The translations under genes were made by a program, and so were the position numbers. 64,000 bases of DNA from Orobanche coerulescens (lineage: Eukaryota > Streptophyta > Magnoliopsida > Lamiales > Orobanchaceae). This document shows, piece after piece, positions 54,069 to 64,000 of this stretch. Positions within the stretch are counted from its first letter, which is position 1. Each line of letters begins with the position of its first letter. Where the stretch lies: positions 48,723,501-48,787,500 of the forward strand of contig CM065803.1 in NCBI GenBank assembly GCA_033398695.1, in the 5' to 3' direction. Below the pieces are notes generated by a model. That model was given only the letters and a program-made list of their open reading frames with translations. It was not told where the DNA came from and did not search any database.

Positions 54069-56253
54069 TGTAATATCCGCATTTTTCTTTCCCTTGTATT
54101 TTCATTTTTCGGTGTATTTCTCGGTTGTAGTGACCCTCATGTATCTTTCAGTGTATCTTTCCCGTCATCTATTGATCTGATTCTCGTTATTGTTGTACGA
54201 AACCGCTATTCGGGGTTGCCGTGGATCCATTCTTTGTTTCGATGCGTCTTGAGATGTTCTGTTTAACGTTTCGTTCATATTCCGGTGTTTTGGACCGTTT
54301 ATATCTCGTACCTAGCGCACGCTATATTTTCTGCATAGCGCACGCTAGGGGTCACTTAGTAGCGCACGCTACGATCGCTCAGCGCGCTAGAGGGCAAGCC
54401 CTCGGAGTGGCGATCTTGATTCGACCCTGCGGGTGGTGGATTAGCGTATGCTACGTAGCCTAGCGCACGCTAATGTTGGGAGTTAGCGCGCGCTTGTACG
54501 CCCGTGCGCTAGTGTGGATGTCGATCGGGCGGTTGCCCGGACTCTCGATGCCAGTAGCGACGCTATTGATCGATAAGCGCGCGCTCTGGATACACTTTAG
54601 CGCCGCGATACGTTTGGTCGTTAGCGGCGCTAACCGGATCGGTGGGTGCGGCGGTTTATACGGACTTGGTGATGTCCGTAAGCGCACGCTATTGGTCGAT
54701 AGCGCGCTACCGAGAAGCTATTAGCGCACGCTACGTTTGGAGTAGCGCACGCTAACGGCCAAAAATCTGGCTACTGGACTGGAGTTTGTTTCGTTAGCGC
54801 ACGCTAACTTTGAAGATTAGCGCGCGCTAACACTCCCTGGCTATATAAACCAGGGAGTTGACCTAGATGAACGTATTACGTTCATTTCTTCTCCTCCCCG
54901 CGGCTTAGAGCTCCTTTGGCGATTTTGGGCGATTCTTGGTGATTTCTTCTTCCAATCATCTCATCCAACATCTTCCTCGAATTCTTGGTGTATTATAACA
55001 ACATCAACACGAATCTTTCATCCTAATCCAAGGTAAAATCTCTTAGAACCCTACTTTTCGATAAATTGGTGGTTTTGGGATTTTCGTCCGATTCATTCCG
55101 TTTTGTTGGTGGATTCATGATGAATATGATTAATCTTGTTAGTATCATTAGTTTTCCTACGGATTCATGGTATATTTTGTAGTTTATACGGAATCGAGAG
55201 GGTTTGGTTGTGGTCCGCCCTCGTTGTTATTTCTATACGAATATACATGAATCGTAGGTGGGTTTTCGGGTGTATTCTATTTCCGTATTCGTCTAGAGTT
55301 GGTTGTGATTGTGTTCTTCGAATCGTTAGGTTCGGTCCTATTGGTTCCTAGCGTTCGTCGGTGTTTTTCCTTCCGTTCGTTGCGTTGTCAATTATTCAAG
55401 GCAAGTATTTTTGGAAACCTTTATTCTTAACGTGAAATGGTAATGTATATTGTGTGTGCTTTGCTCACCCTGGCAGGGTCCGACGGGGCCTCGGGGGAAT
55501 CTATGACTTCACTCTGGATTCACGAGTTTGTTTCGCTAGCCAGCTCGGGAGGGTCCTTAGAGGCCTCGGGTGGGATTCATGGTGGCGTCCTGGTCCTAGG
55601 CGATGCCTGTGCGTGTTTTGTTTTATAAAATGGCCACCTCGGGAGGGTCCTTAGAGGCCTCGGGTGGGATTCATGGCTTCGTCCCGGTCCTAGGCAAATT
55701 GTTTGACTGTTTATTTCCGGAAAAGACATTTCTGGTTTTGGTTTTGAAATGATATTGGTGCATTTACTATGAAACGTGTAAGCGATTGGTTTGCCTTGAT
55801 TACTTGTACTAGCGTAATTGCTAACCCCTTTGGGGACCCGTTGTGGGGAAATTCTTGTTATGGATTTCAGGTTATGATCATCCGGACGAGCGAGCGCTGG
55901 GACAGTAAGAGGACGTTGGCCAGGGTCGTTGACATGTGCATTTGGGTCTACTTATTTCTTTTGTCCATTTCGATATGGTTGTTCCCACATTTATAAACTG
56001 ATAGATTGTACTCGCGAGTACTTAGGCTTTTCATTTCAAACTCCGTATTGTATTACTTTAAATTGTTACATTGTCAGTTGATGCTTATTTCGCCGGTTGC
56101 TCCGGGCGTATCTTTATATCTTATATTATTTAAATGTGTTTCCTCGCTAACCGAGATGGTTAGTCGAGTGGTGTTATCTTGTTGTAGCCTGGTGGGTCCC
56201 ATGTAGGGGTCCACGTCGCTGTAATCTACTCCGAATATCTTGGGGGTGTTACA
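54069..56253 (+). repeat. Element C 3' LTR
   Basis: 2,185 bp. It is close to the 5' LTR outside the palindrome block but with many small deletions and substitutions between about 54370 and 54720. It lacks the 60-bp inverted cassette and ends GTGTTACA followed by ATTGA. Confidence 0.95.
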
Positions 56254-56258
56254 ATTGA

Positions 56259-57078
56259 TTGCTTCTACTTTTTCAGGATCTACTCGTATGCCTTCGGATG
56301 TGATGATATATCCAAGAAAAGTAACTTCATTGGTTAAGAAAGAACATTTCTTCAAATTGGCATAGAGTTTATCTTCACGAAGAGTCTGTAACACTTGCCG
56401 AATATGCTCCAAGTGTTCTTCTTTGTCCTTGCTAAAGATCAGAATGTCATCAAAATAAACGACGACAAATTTACCAATAAAGGGTCGAAGGACTTGATTC
56501 ATGAGATGCATGAATGTACTCGGGGCATTGGACAACCCAAAAGGCATAACTGTCCATTTATAAAGACCATCTCTGGTTTTAAATGCAGTCTTCCATTCAT
56601 CTTCGGGTCGAATTCTGATCTAATGGTATCCACTTCGAAGATCAATCTTTGAAAAGATAGTGGAACCATGTATCTGATCTAGCAAATCATCAAGTCTAGG
56701 AATTGGAAATCTATACTTGATGGTAATTTTGTTGACAGCTCGACTATCAACACACATTCTCCAGCTTCCGTCTTTCTTAGGGACTAGAATGGCAGGAACC
56801 GCACATGGACTAACACTTTCATGTATTAATACTTTTTTTAATAGTCCTTCCACTTGACTTTGAATTTTAGCATGCTCCTGAGGACTCATTCTGTAGGCTG
56901 GTCTGTTTGGAATCACTGCTCCTGGAATGAAATCAATGGCGTGCTGGATGTCTCGCATTGGTGGCAGTCCAGATAGAATTTCTTTTGGTACCACATCAGG
57001 AAACTCCTCAAGTAGTTGTTTAATTTCTACTTGAATAGTAGTGTACTTGTTTGACTCGAATAATAGAATCAAGCTCAT
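56259..57078 (-). pseudogene. B2 reverse transcriptase
   Basis: '[21 protein letters not shown]', '[21 protein letters not shown]' and motif A '[11 protein letters not shown]' end at a TAG (56620-56622) where Gln is expected. The frame continues '[13 protein letters not shown]' and motif C '[17 protein letters not shown]'. Catalytic aspartates are present, unlike B1 motif A. The frame ends at the element C insertion (56258). Confidence 0.88.
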
Positions 57079-57108
57079 GGTTTGAACTTCCTCTACAGCT
57101 TCTTTCAG

Positions 57109-58632
57109 TTATTCCTTCATGACTAGGGACACCAACGGTTTGACTTCATTCTTGTTTTTATCAAGCTCACTCGGCGTCAGAGTAGCTAGCTTGATTTTTA
57201 CTCCATCTTTGACAAAAGAGTAGGTATTTGCATAACCTTCATAAAGTACTCGACGATCATACTGCCATGGTCTGCCTAGGAGAAGATGACAGGCATCCAT
57301 AGGCACAACATCACACCAAACTTGATCTTGGTACTTCTGACCAATCGAAAATGTCACAAGGCATCGTTTGTCAACTTTTACTGTACTTCCTTTATTGAGC
57401 CAATGCAACTTGTAGGGGTGTGGATGAATCTGGGTTGGTAGATCCAACTTTTTAACCATGTAACTCGAAACGACATTTTCGCAACTTCCATTGTCGATAA
57501 TGACATCACAATTTTTTTTAGCGGAAGTGCAACGGGTGTGGAAAATATTGCGCCTCAACCAGGGTTCTTCATTTGTGGTCATTGTATGTAGGATTCGTCT
57601 GATTACTAAAGATTCACCGTGGTCAGCAACAGTAACTTCTTCATCATAAATTAGATCGGCATTATATTCTTCTTCAGATTCTTCTCGAGTCTCATCTTCT
57701 TCACATACTTCATAGGCTTCTCCTTTGATAATTGTAGTAGTTCTCCGGTTTGGACAGTTGGAAGCAATGTGACCAAAACCTTGGCATTTAAAGCATTTGA
57801 TGGCCTTGGTTTTGTTTTCTGTAGAAATGGGTTTGGAAGGGGGTTGGTTTGAAGAACTTGGTTGGTTGGTAGGTGGTTTTCGAGTGTAAGGTGGTTGATA
57901 TGCTGGGGAAAAATTTTTATATGTGGATCTTTTGGGCAACTGCTTCTCTACTCGTATAGCAAGACGAATAACATCCTCTAACGACCAATATTGTTGAAGT
58001 TCAACACGATCAACAATATCATTGTTTAATCCTCCAAGATATCTGGCAATCGTTTGCTCCTCTTTTTCTTGTATATCGCACTGCATCATCAGCTTCTCAA
58101 ATTCTCTTGTGTAGTCTTCGACTGATAAATTCTTCTGACAAAGATTTTGCAGTTGGATGAATTTGTCTTGGTAGTATTGAGGAGGAAGGAACATTCTGGT
58201 TAATTCCTTTCGCATTTTTTCCCATGTTTTGATCTTGCTTTTTCCTTCTCGGTCTCGTCTTTTCTTAAGATTTTCCCACCAAATGGAAGCATGTTTCTTT
58301 AATTTTACAGCAATAATCTTCACCTTTTTCTCTTCTGGAATCTCTTTGTATTCAAACACCCTTTCGACTGTCTGAAGCCAATCCATGAAATCATCTGGTT
58401 GAAGTCTTCCCTCAAAGTCAGGAATGTCAACTTTGATGTCATCATGTTTGACTGGTGGTCTTTGGGGACAATGATTTCTAGGTGTTGAGGAATCACTGGA
58501 ATATTCTCCATCTTCGGTTTGGCGTTCGTTTAAAAAGACTTGTTGGGCTTGCAATGCGTTTTAGAGTTCCTGAATTTGTCTCCGCATGTCAGCCATTTCA
58601 ATGTCTCGTAGAGGTTGTCTTCGCGGAGGCAT
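57109..58632 (-). pseudogene. B2 gag-protease, nearly intact
   Basis: It starts 'MPPRRQPLRDIEMADM' at 58632. A TAA at about 58561 (Gln in B1) breaks the N-terminus; the frame then runs to 57109. It contains 'KKHASIWWENLKKRRD', 'VEDYTREFEKLMMQCD', the CCHC knuckle 'CFKCQGFGHIASNC', an acidic linker, and the protease-like region 'IIDNGSCENVVSSYMVKKL' and 'DACHLLLGRPWQYDRR'. It stops with TAA at 57109-57111. It serves as the reference for damage in B1. Confidence 0.9.
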
Positions 58633-59202
58633 GTTGCAAAATGAATAAATCTGTAAAACACTTTAATACGTCTTCGATGTTTTTTTTTTGGGTCAACTCT
58701 GACTATGACTGGTCAAATTTTGACTGATGATGTCACAGTGAGGTGGCAGTGAGGTGGCATGGCAGTGAGGTGGCGCTAAGGTGCTCTCTTGACACGTGGC
58801 GTGAAGAGAGTGGTGGACGGTGTGACGTGGCACTATGATGTGGACGGTGACGTGTTGTCGTCTTCAACCTCAAATTTCCGACAGTTTTTTTTTTCCGGCA
58901 GTGGTCCGCGGCAGCTCTGCACTTTCTGGCGACTGCAATTTTTCCGACGGATTTTCCGGCTACGAGAAATTTTCCGGTGACCTTCGTCGCGGCGGGTGGA
59001 GGCTCCGTTGGATGCGAAACTTGGGCTCCCAAGGTTTTTCGACGTTCCGGACGTGATGGCGGCGTTAGTTTTGTGAAAAGATGGCCGCAAAGTGGAGTTT
59101 TTGGCAGACGACTCTCTTTCTCACCAAAAAAGCACTCAACTTTCCGTTGATTTTTCACTCAAACTTAACTCCAGGATCTAAGAACTTGCTCCGGTACCAA
59201 TA

Positions 59203-59534
59203 TGGTATAGAAACAAGACAGAACTCTTCTCTAAAATACACTTAATTTATTTCTTTAACTTCAAGATGATTTTTACATAAATTGAAGGACCTATTTATAG
59301 TGTTCATAAGGCCTTCAAGTAGGAAGAAACAATGGGCAATACCATGGTAGAAATTCAAATACCATTTACTAACAAAATAATTAAAATATTAAGGAAGGTG
59401 CATGCATGGTTGTTCTTTCAACATTGATGGCTTTGAATGGAATGGTGGCTTTGAATTGTTGAGTGGATGGTGTTAATGGTTTGAATTCTAAAATGGTGGT
59501 TTATAGATGGTTGGTTGTGTTGGCTGCTGGATCA
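59203..59534 (-). repeat. B2 5' LTR
   Basis: 332 bp; followed by ATTTA and the resumed frame of element E. The leader between this LTR and gag (58633-59202) matches the B1 leader. Confidence 0.95.
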
Positions 59535-59539
59535 ATTTA

Positions 59540-61711
59540 TCAGGGTTCTCGACCTGATAAGCCTTTGAAAATTATCTCCGCTTTGAAAGCCAAAACTTTG
59601 ATCTCACATGGTTGTGAAGGTTTCTTAGGCTCTATAAAGGACACTTCTGTGGATGCACCTCGCCCTGAGAGCCATCCAGTAGTCCGTGAATTTCCTGATG
59701 TATTCCCAGAATAACTTTCGGGTTTAGCTCCCACACGTGAGGTTGAATTTAGCATCGAGTTAATTCCTGGTGCTGAACCCATCTCAAAAGCTCTTTATCA
59801 TATGGCACCAACTGAATTGAAGGAATTGAAAGAACAACTTCAAGAACTCTTAGAACGGGGTTTTATTCGTCCGAGTGTATCTCCGTGGGGTGCACCTATA
59901 TTGTTTGTGAAAAAGAAGGATGGGAGTATGAGATTGTGTATCGGTTACCGTGAATTGAACCGTATCACTATCCGAAATCGTTATCCGCTACCTCGCATTG
60001 ATGATCTTTTTGATCAACTTCAAGGTGCAAAATTCTTCTCTAAGATTGATCTTAGATCTGGCTATCATCAACTACGAGTGAAGGAACAAGACATTCCTAA
60101 GACCGCATTTCATACCCGATATGGCCATTATGAATTTTTGGTAATGCCTTTTGGTCTGACCAATTCTCCGTCCATATTCATAGATTTAATGAATCGTGTC
60201 TTTCACGAGTTCCTTGACAATTTCATCATCATTTTCATCGACGACATTCTGGTATACTCGAATATGAAGGAAGAGCATGAAGAACACCTTCGTATTGTTT
60301 TGGGGATTTTATGTCGGGAGAAATTATATGCGAAGTTTTCCAAATGTCAATTCTGGATAGGTCAAGTAGCATTTATGGGTCATGTTGTGTCGGCAGAGGG
60401 TATTACTATGGACCCTGCAAAGGTTGAGGCTATCACTAAATGGCCAATACCAACGACTGTGACTGAAGTTAGGAGTTTTCTTGGACTTGCTGGATATTAT
60501 CGGAGATTTGTGGAAGGGTTCTCACGTTTGGCTTTACCTTTGACTAAACTGATGAGGAAGGGTGAGAAGTTTGTTTGTAACGATGAACGAGAGAAGAGTT
60601 TCGAAGAGTTGAAGAAGAAATTCGTTTATGCTCCGATACTTACCTTACCTTCTAGATCAGGTGGTTACCAAATTTATAGCGACGCTTCAAAGAAAGGTCT
60701 CGGGTGTGTTTTGATGCAACATGAAAATATTACTGCCTATGCATCAAGACAATTGAAAGCTTATGAGACTAATTATCCTACTCATGATTTAGAATTGGCG
60801 GCAGTTGTGTTTGCTCTGAAAATCTGGAGGAATTATCTTTATGGTGAGACATGTGACATATTCACTGATCATAAGAGCCTCAAATATATATTCACTCAGA
60901 AGGAGCTGAACATGAGGCATAGACGTTGGTTAGAACTACTCAAAGATTATGATTTGAACATTCAGTATCACCCAGGCAAGGCGAATGTGGTTGCTGATGC
61001 ACTTAGCAGGAAGTCTGGGGTGTTGGCTAGTCTTGATATCGCACCTGAGAATATCAAAGACTTGGAACTTCTGGAGGTGGAATTATGTGTTCGTGCTAGT
61101 GATGGTTATTGGGCGAGTATGAAGATTGAACCCAACCTTATCCTTCGTGTTAAGGAAGCTTAGAAAGATGATGGTGAACTGTGGTCTATCACTCAAAACA
61201 TAGAGGAGGGTAAGCAGACTGAGTTCCGTGTTGATAACGATGGAGTGGTATGGTATAGTGATCGATTATGTGTTCTTGAGGAACCTTCTATTCGAGAAGC
61301 TGTGTTGTCCAAAGCACACAGTTCTCCTTTCACGATTCATCCTGGGTCAACTAAGATGTATAGAGATCTGAAACAAAATTTCTGGTAGAATGGGATGAAA
61401 CGAGATGTGGCCACGTTTGTGGCTAAGTGTTTGACATGTCAACAAGTAAATATTGAGCATCAACGTGCTAGTGGTCTCTTACAGCCCTTGGATATTCCTA
61501 GTTGGAAGTGGGATGAAATTTCCATGGACTTTGTGACAGGGTTACCTCGCACACAAAGAAAGCATGATGTTATATGGGTTGTTGTGGATCGTTTAACGAA
61601 GTCACCGCACTTCTTACCGATTCATGTAGATTATTCTGTTAGTAAGTTGGCAGAAATATTTCGACAAGAGATCGTTCGGCTACATGGTACACCTGCAGCC
61701 ATTATATCTGA
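59540..61711 (+). pseudogene. Element E RT, RNase H and start of integrase
   Basis: The frame resumes from 44700 with 'GSRPDKPLKIISALKA'. A TAA at 59712-59714 precedes '[19 protein letters not shown]'. RT '[19 protein letters not shown]' has Gly where Asp is usual in 'CIDYRELN'. Motif A '[13 protein letters not shown]' and motif C '[12 protein letters not shown]' are intact. RNase H '[14 protein letters not shown]' and '[12 protein letters not shown]' follow; TAG near 61161 and TAG for Trp near 61388 come next. Integrase 'AKCLTCQQVNIEHQ', 'IWVVVDRLTKSPHF' and '[15 protein letters not shown]' ends at the second Asp region, where sequence from another source begins. Confidence 0.9.
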
Positions 61712-61732
61712 TAGATTATTCTGTTAGTAAGT
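61712..61732. repeat. 21-bp copy of upstream sequence at the E/F junction
   Basis: 61712-61732 is identical to 61627-61647, 85 bp upstream in element E, and sits exactly where E integrase sequence stops and reverse-oriented element F begins. It looks like templated filler at a DNA repair junction. Confidence 0.85.
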
Positions 61733-64000
61733 ATGGCGATCCAAAATGGCGGTCGGTATCTCTCTAAAGGTAGCATCATCGGAAATTTCCACTTCTTCGA
61801 AATTGAGCTTGTGACTCGGGTCACAGACATACTTGCTTAACTGGGAGACATGAAAAACATTATGCACTCCATCCAGATGCAGCGGTAGAGCTAATCGATA
61901 CGCGAGTTTCCCTACTCGGTCCAATATCTCAAACGGACCTATAAATCTCGGGCTTAACTTGCCCTTCTGGACGAAACGCCGGATACCTCGCATAGGTGAT
62001 ACTTTGACCCAAACATGATCCCCGACCGTAAATTCTAACGGCCACTGTCGGTTTTCGGCATAAGATTTCTGTCGGCTCTGCGCGGCTAGCATGTGTTTCC
62101 GAACGATAGAGATCTTCTTAATGGACTCCTGGATAAGATCCAACTCGGTAACCGCGGTGTCGGAGGCATCATCCCAGCATAACGGTGACTTGCATCTTCG
62201 TCCATACAGGGCCTCGAATGGTGCCATGCCTATGCTTGTATGCGAGCTGTTGTTGTACGAGAACTCCACTAACCCCAAATGTCTAGCCCAATCCTTTCTC
62301 CAATCGAGCACGCATGCCCTCAACATATCTTCCAAGGTTTGAATCGTACGCTCGGTCTGTCCATCTGTTTGAGGAAGATAAGCCGTGCTAAAGTGTATTT
62401 GGGTCCCCATAGCTTTATGGACGGCTTTCCAAAAACGAGACACATATCTGGTGTCCCGATCGGAAATGATGGATGAGGGAACACCATGTAGCCTTACGAT
62501 CTCTCTGATGAAAATGACGGCCAGCTGTTCTGTCCCGGTTGTCTCTTGAATAGGAATGAAATGTGCTGATTTTGTCAATCGATAAACAATGACCCAAATT
62601 GTATCCTTTCCTCCCACTGCCGTAGGTAGCTTAGTGACAAAGTCCATTGATATGCTCTCCCATTTCCACTCCGGGATGGGTAGGGGTTGCATAATTCCGG
62701 CTGGTCTATGGTGTTCAATTTTCACTTGTTGGCACGTCATACATCGGGCGACGAACCTAGCAACTTCCCATTTCATATTCTTCCACCAAAAACTCTGTCG
62801 CAAATCTTTGTACATCTTGCTTGCTCCGGGGTGAATAGAATAGGGAGTGGAGTGCGCCTCTTTCAGTATAATTTGCTTCAGCCCGTCATTCGGTGGAATA
62901 CATATCCTGTTCTTGAACCTCACCAAATCACCCTGAATCTTATAGTCGGAAACATCTCCTTTATCGATTCTTGCACCAATCGCACGTAATTCAAGATCTT
63001 CCATCTGTGCTAGACGTATCTCATCTAGTAATAACGAAATTATATTGATTGAGCATAATTGTCCTTCCCTACGTTGTACCCATACTTCGGTGTTGCTTCT
63101 CCTGATATCTTGCTGCAGTTTGGGCTGAACTGTTATGCTGGATACCATTACCTCTTGTGTAGTTTTCCGACTAAGAGCATCAGCCACCACGTTGGCTTTT
63201 CCGGGATGATAAGAGATTTCCACATCGTAGTCCTTGATTAGCTCCAACCAACGCCTCTGTCTCATGTTTAATTCTCTCTGCGTGAAGATATATTTCAAAC
63301 TCTTATGATCCGTGAAAACTTTGCAAATAACTCCGTAGAGATAGTGCCTCCAAATCTTGAGGGCATGCACCACCGCGGCTAGCTCCAAGTCATGAGTCGG
63401 GTAATTTACTTTGTACGGCTTCAGTTGTCGGGATGCGTACGCAACGACTCTGCCATTCTGCATGAAGACACACCCTAGTCCATGCTTGGATGCATCCGTG
63501 TATATAACGAATCCTTCTGTACCCTGTGGTAACACTAGTACTGGGGCGGTAGTTAGCCTACTCTTGAGCTCGTCGAAGCTTTTCTGGCAGTCTGCAGTCC
63601 ATACAAATTTGGTGCTCTTTCTCAGTAGGTTTGTTAACGGTCGGGCGATACAGGAAAAAGCCTCGACGAATCTTCGATAGTAACCCGCCAGTCCCAGGAA
63701 GCTCCTAACCTCCTTGACATTCTTCGGCGGTTCCCAACTCATTATTGTCTCGATCTTTTGTGGGTCGACCTTGACACCTTCTGCCGAGACAACATGTCCG
63801 AGAAAAATTACCTACGGCATCCAGAATTCGCACTTGGACAGTTTCGCATAAAGTTGGTGTTGCCTTAACACGCTCAGCACTTGCCTCAAATGTTCCTCGT
63901 GTTCCTGTCGGATTCGAGAATATATCAGGATGTCGTCGATAAAAACCACCACACATTTATCGAGGAAATCAATCAAAACTCAATTCATCAGTTCCATGAA
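61733..64000 (-). mobile_element. Ty3/gypsy element F (Tekay-like), pol region only, truncated by the junction and by the window
   Basis: Minus-strand pol from RT (window end) through RNase H and integrase to the start of the chromodomain region, where it is cut at 'AILDR' (about 61737). No LTR or gag is in the window. The pieces are convergent with element E: both are cut near or within the integrase/chromodomain end and lie head to head. Confidence 0.88.
61733..64000 (-). pseudogene. Element F RT-RNase H-integrase
   Basis: The open frame from 63742 to about 61733 is 672 codons, the longest uninterrupted pol in the window. It has '[18 protein letters not shown]', RNase H '[14 protein letters not shown]' and '[10 protein letters not shown]', integrase zinc part '[14 protein letters not shown]', core '[13 protein letters not shown]' (usual 'VVDRL', so the first catalytic Asp is Tyr), '[14 protein letters not shown]' and '[12 protein letters not shown]', then '[11 protein letters not shown]'. 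Upstream the same frame has TAG in 'FWMP-VIFLGHV' (near 63812) and TGA just after 'ELMN' (near 63980). RT motif C '[11 protein letters not shown]' is intact. It is cut before the chromodomain. Confidence 0.9.

Larger units (their letters stand above)
46890..56253 (+). mobile_element. Ty3/gypsy element C (Tekay-like), complete, nested in B2
   Basis: LTRs at 46890-49161 and 54069-56253 (TGTAATATCC...GTGTTACA), duplication ATTGA (46885-46889, 56254-56258), primer site 'TGGTATTAGAGCAC' at about 49167-49180, and a purine tract before 54069. Gag-pol lies at 49400-54033. By nesting order it entered after B2 entered E. Coding lesions are one 1-bp deletion and several stops. Confidence 0.95.
44701..59534 (-). 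mobile_element. Ty3/gypsy element B2, sister copy of B1, split by element C
   Basis: 332-bp LTRs at 44701-45032 and 59203-59534, duplication ATTTA (44696-44700, 59535-59539). Without element C (9,364 bp plus ATTGA) it is about 5.47 kb, the same size as B1 without its solo LTR. The LTRs differ at about ten positions by eye (about 3%). Its gag is much better preserved than that of B1. Confidence 0.95.
29058..61732 (+). mobile_element. Ty3/gypsy element E, 5' LTR to mid-integrase, with D, a MITE, B2 and C nested inside
   Basis: The 5' LTR ends GGTGTTACA at 43078, followed by a perfect 'TGGTATCAGAG' primer site (43083). Its start is inferred at about 29058 ('TATAACATCC', probably TGTAACATCC mutated). 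Removing D and the MITE leaves an LTR of about 2.9 kb. The coding region is 43238-44700 plus 59540-61711, separated by B2 with its ATTTA duplication; the reading frame matches across the gap. The element stops inside the integrase at 61711, with no 3' LTR in the window. The coding type is Tekay-like. Confidence 0.85.

Overview
This is plant nuclear DNA, most likely from an angiosperm and probably a eudicot. The evidence is one spliced plant-type glycosyltransferase gene, GT-AG introns, and a dense stack of nested transposable elements: Ty3/gypsy chromoviruses, a Mutator-like element (MULE), RTE-type LINEs, hAT-type MITEs and CACTA-like subterminal repeats. Only the first 1.8 kb is an ordinary host gene, the 3' end of a plant O-fucosyltransferase-family gene related to the mannan-synthesis-related (MSR) group. 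I see no bacterial, organellar, rRNA, tRNA or CRISPR content. The species cannot be named from the sequence alone.

Left half (about 2.3-28 kb). The base layer is an old, 5'-truncated RTE LINE on the minus strand, now in three pieces (2339-2561, 18944-19107, 27597-27855). A MULE (2562-18943) inserted into it, with 212-bp terminal inverted repeats and a perfect 9-bp target duplication. The MULE carries two convergent genes: a decayed MuDR-type transposase reading inward from the right TIR, and a small intact two-exon GRF-zinc-finger, coiled-coil, membrane-anchor gene reading inward from the left TIR. Two elements later entered the MULE. One is a LINE copy whose 5' part is inverted (4757-6317). 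The other is a Tekay-like gypsy element, 'A' (6511-16134, target duplication CTATA), which sits in a transposase intron. A CRM/Reina-like gypsy element, 'B1' (19108-27591, target duplication CTTCC), also hit the base LINE and was itself hit by an element that is now a 3,007-bp solo LTR (19918-22924, target duplication GAATT).

Right half (about 28-64 kb). A CACTA-like subterminal repeat block and a hAT-like MITE are followed by a long gypsy element 'E' on the plus strand. Its 5' LTR (from about 29058 to 43078) is split by the complete gypsy element 'D' (31295-41827, minus strand) and by a hAT-like MITE (41914-42483, target duplication GATGCATC). Its coding region (43238-44700 and 59540-61711) is split by 'B2' (44701-59534, minus strand, target duplication ATTTA), a second copy of the B1 family. 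B2 is itself split by gypsy element 'C' (46890-56253, plus strand, target duplication ATTGA). E stops abruptly inside its integrase at a junction that carries a 21-bp templated duplication. A further gypsy element, 'F', on the minus strand then runs to the window end.

All the retroelement coding regions are broken by stops or frameshifts, so none in the window looks autonomous; any mobility would need enzymes supplied in trans. The points most worth following are: (i) the MULE with a GRF-zinc-finger second gene in the place MuDR keeps mudrB; (ii) unrelated short palindrome families packed just upstream of the TATA box in four different gypsy LTRs, with LTR-pair differences concentrated in those blocks; (iii) element A, with near-identical LTRs around a wrecked pol carrying two minisatellites; and (iv) the templated E/F breakpoint.
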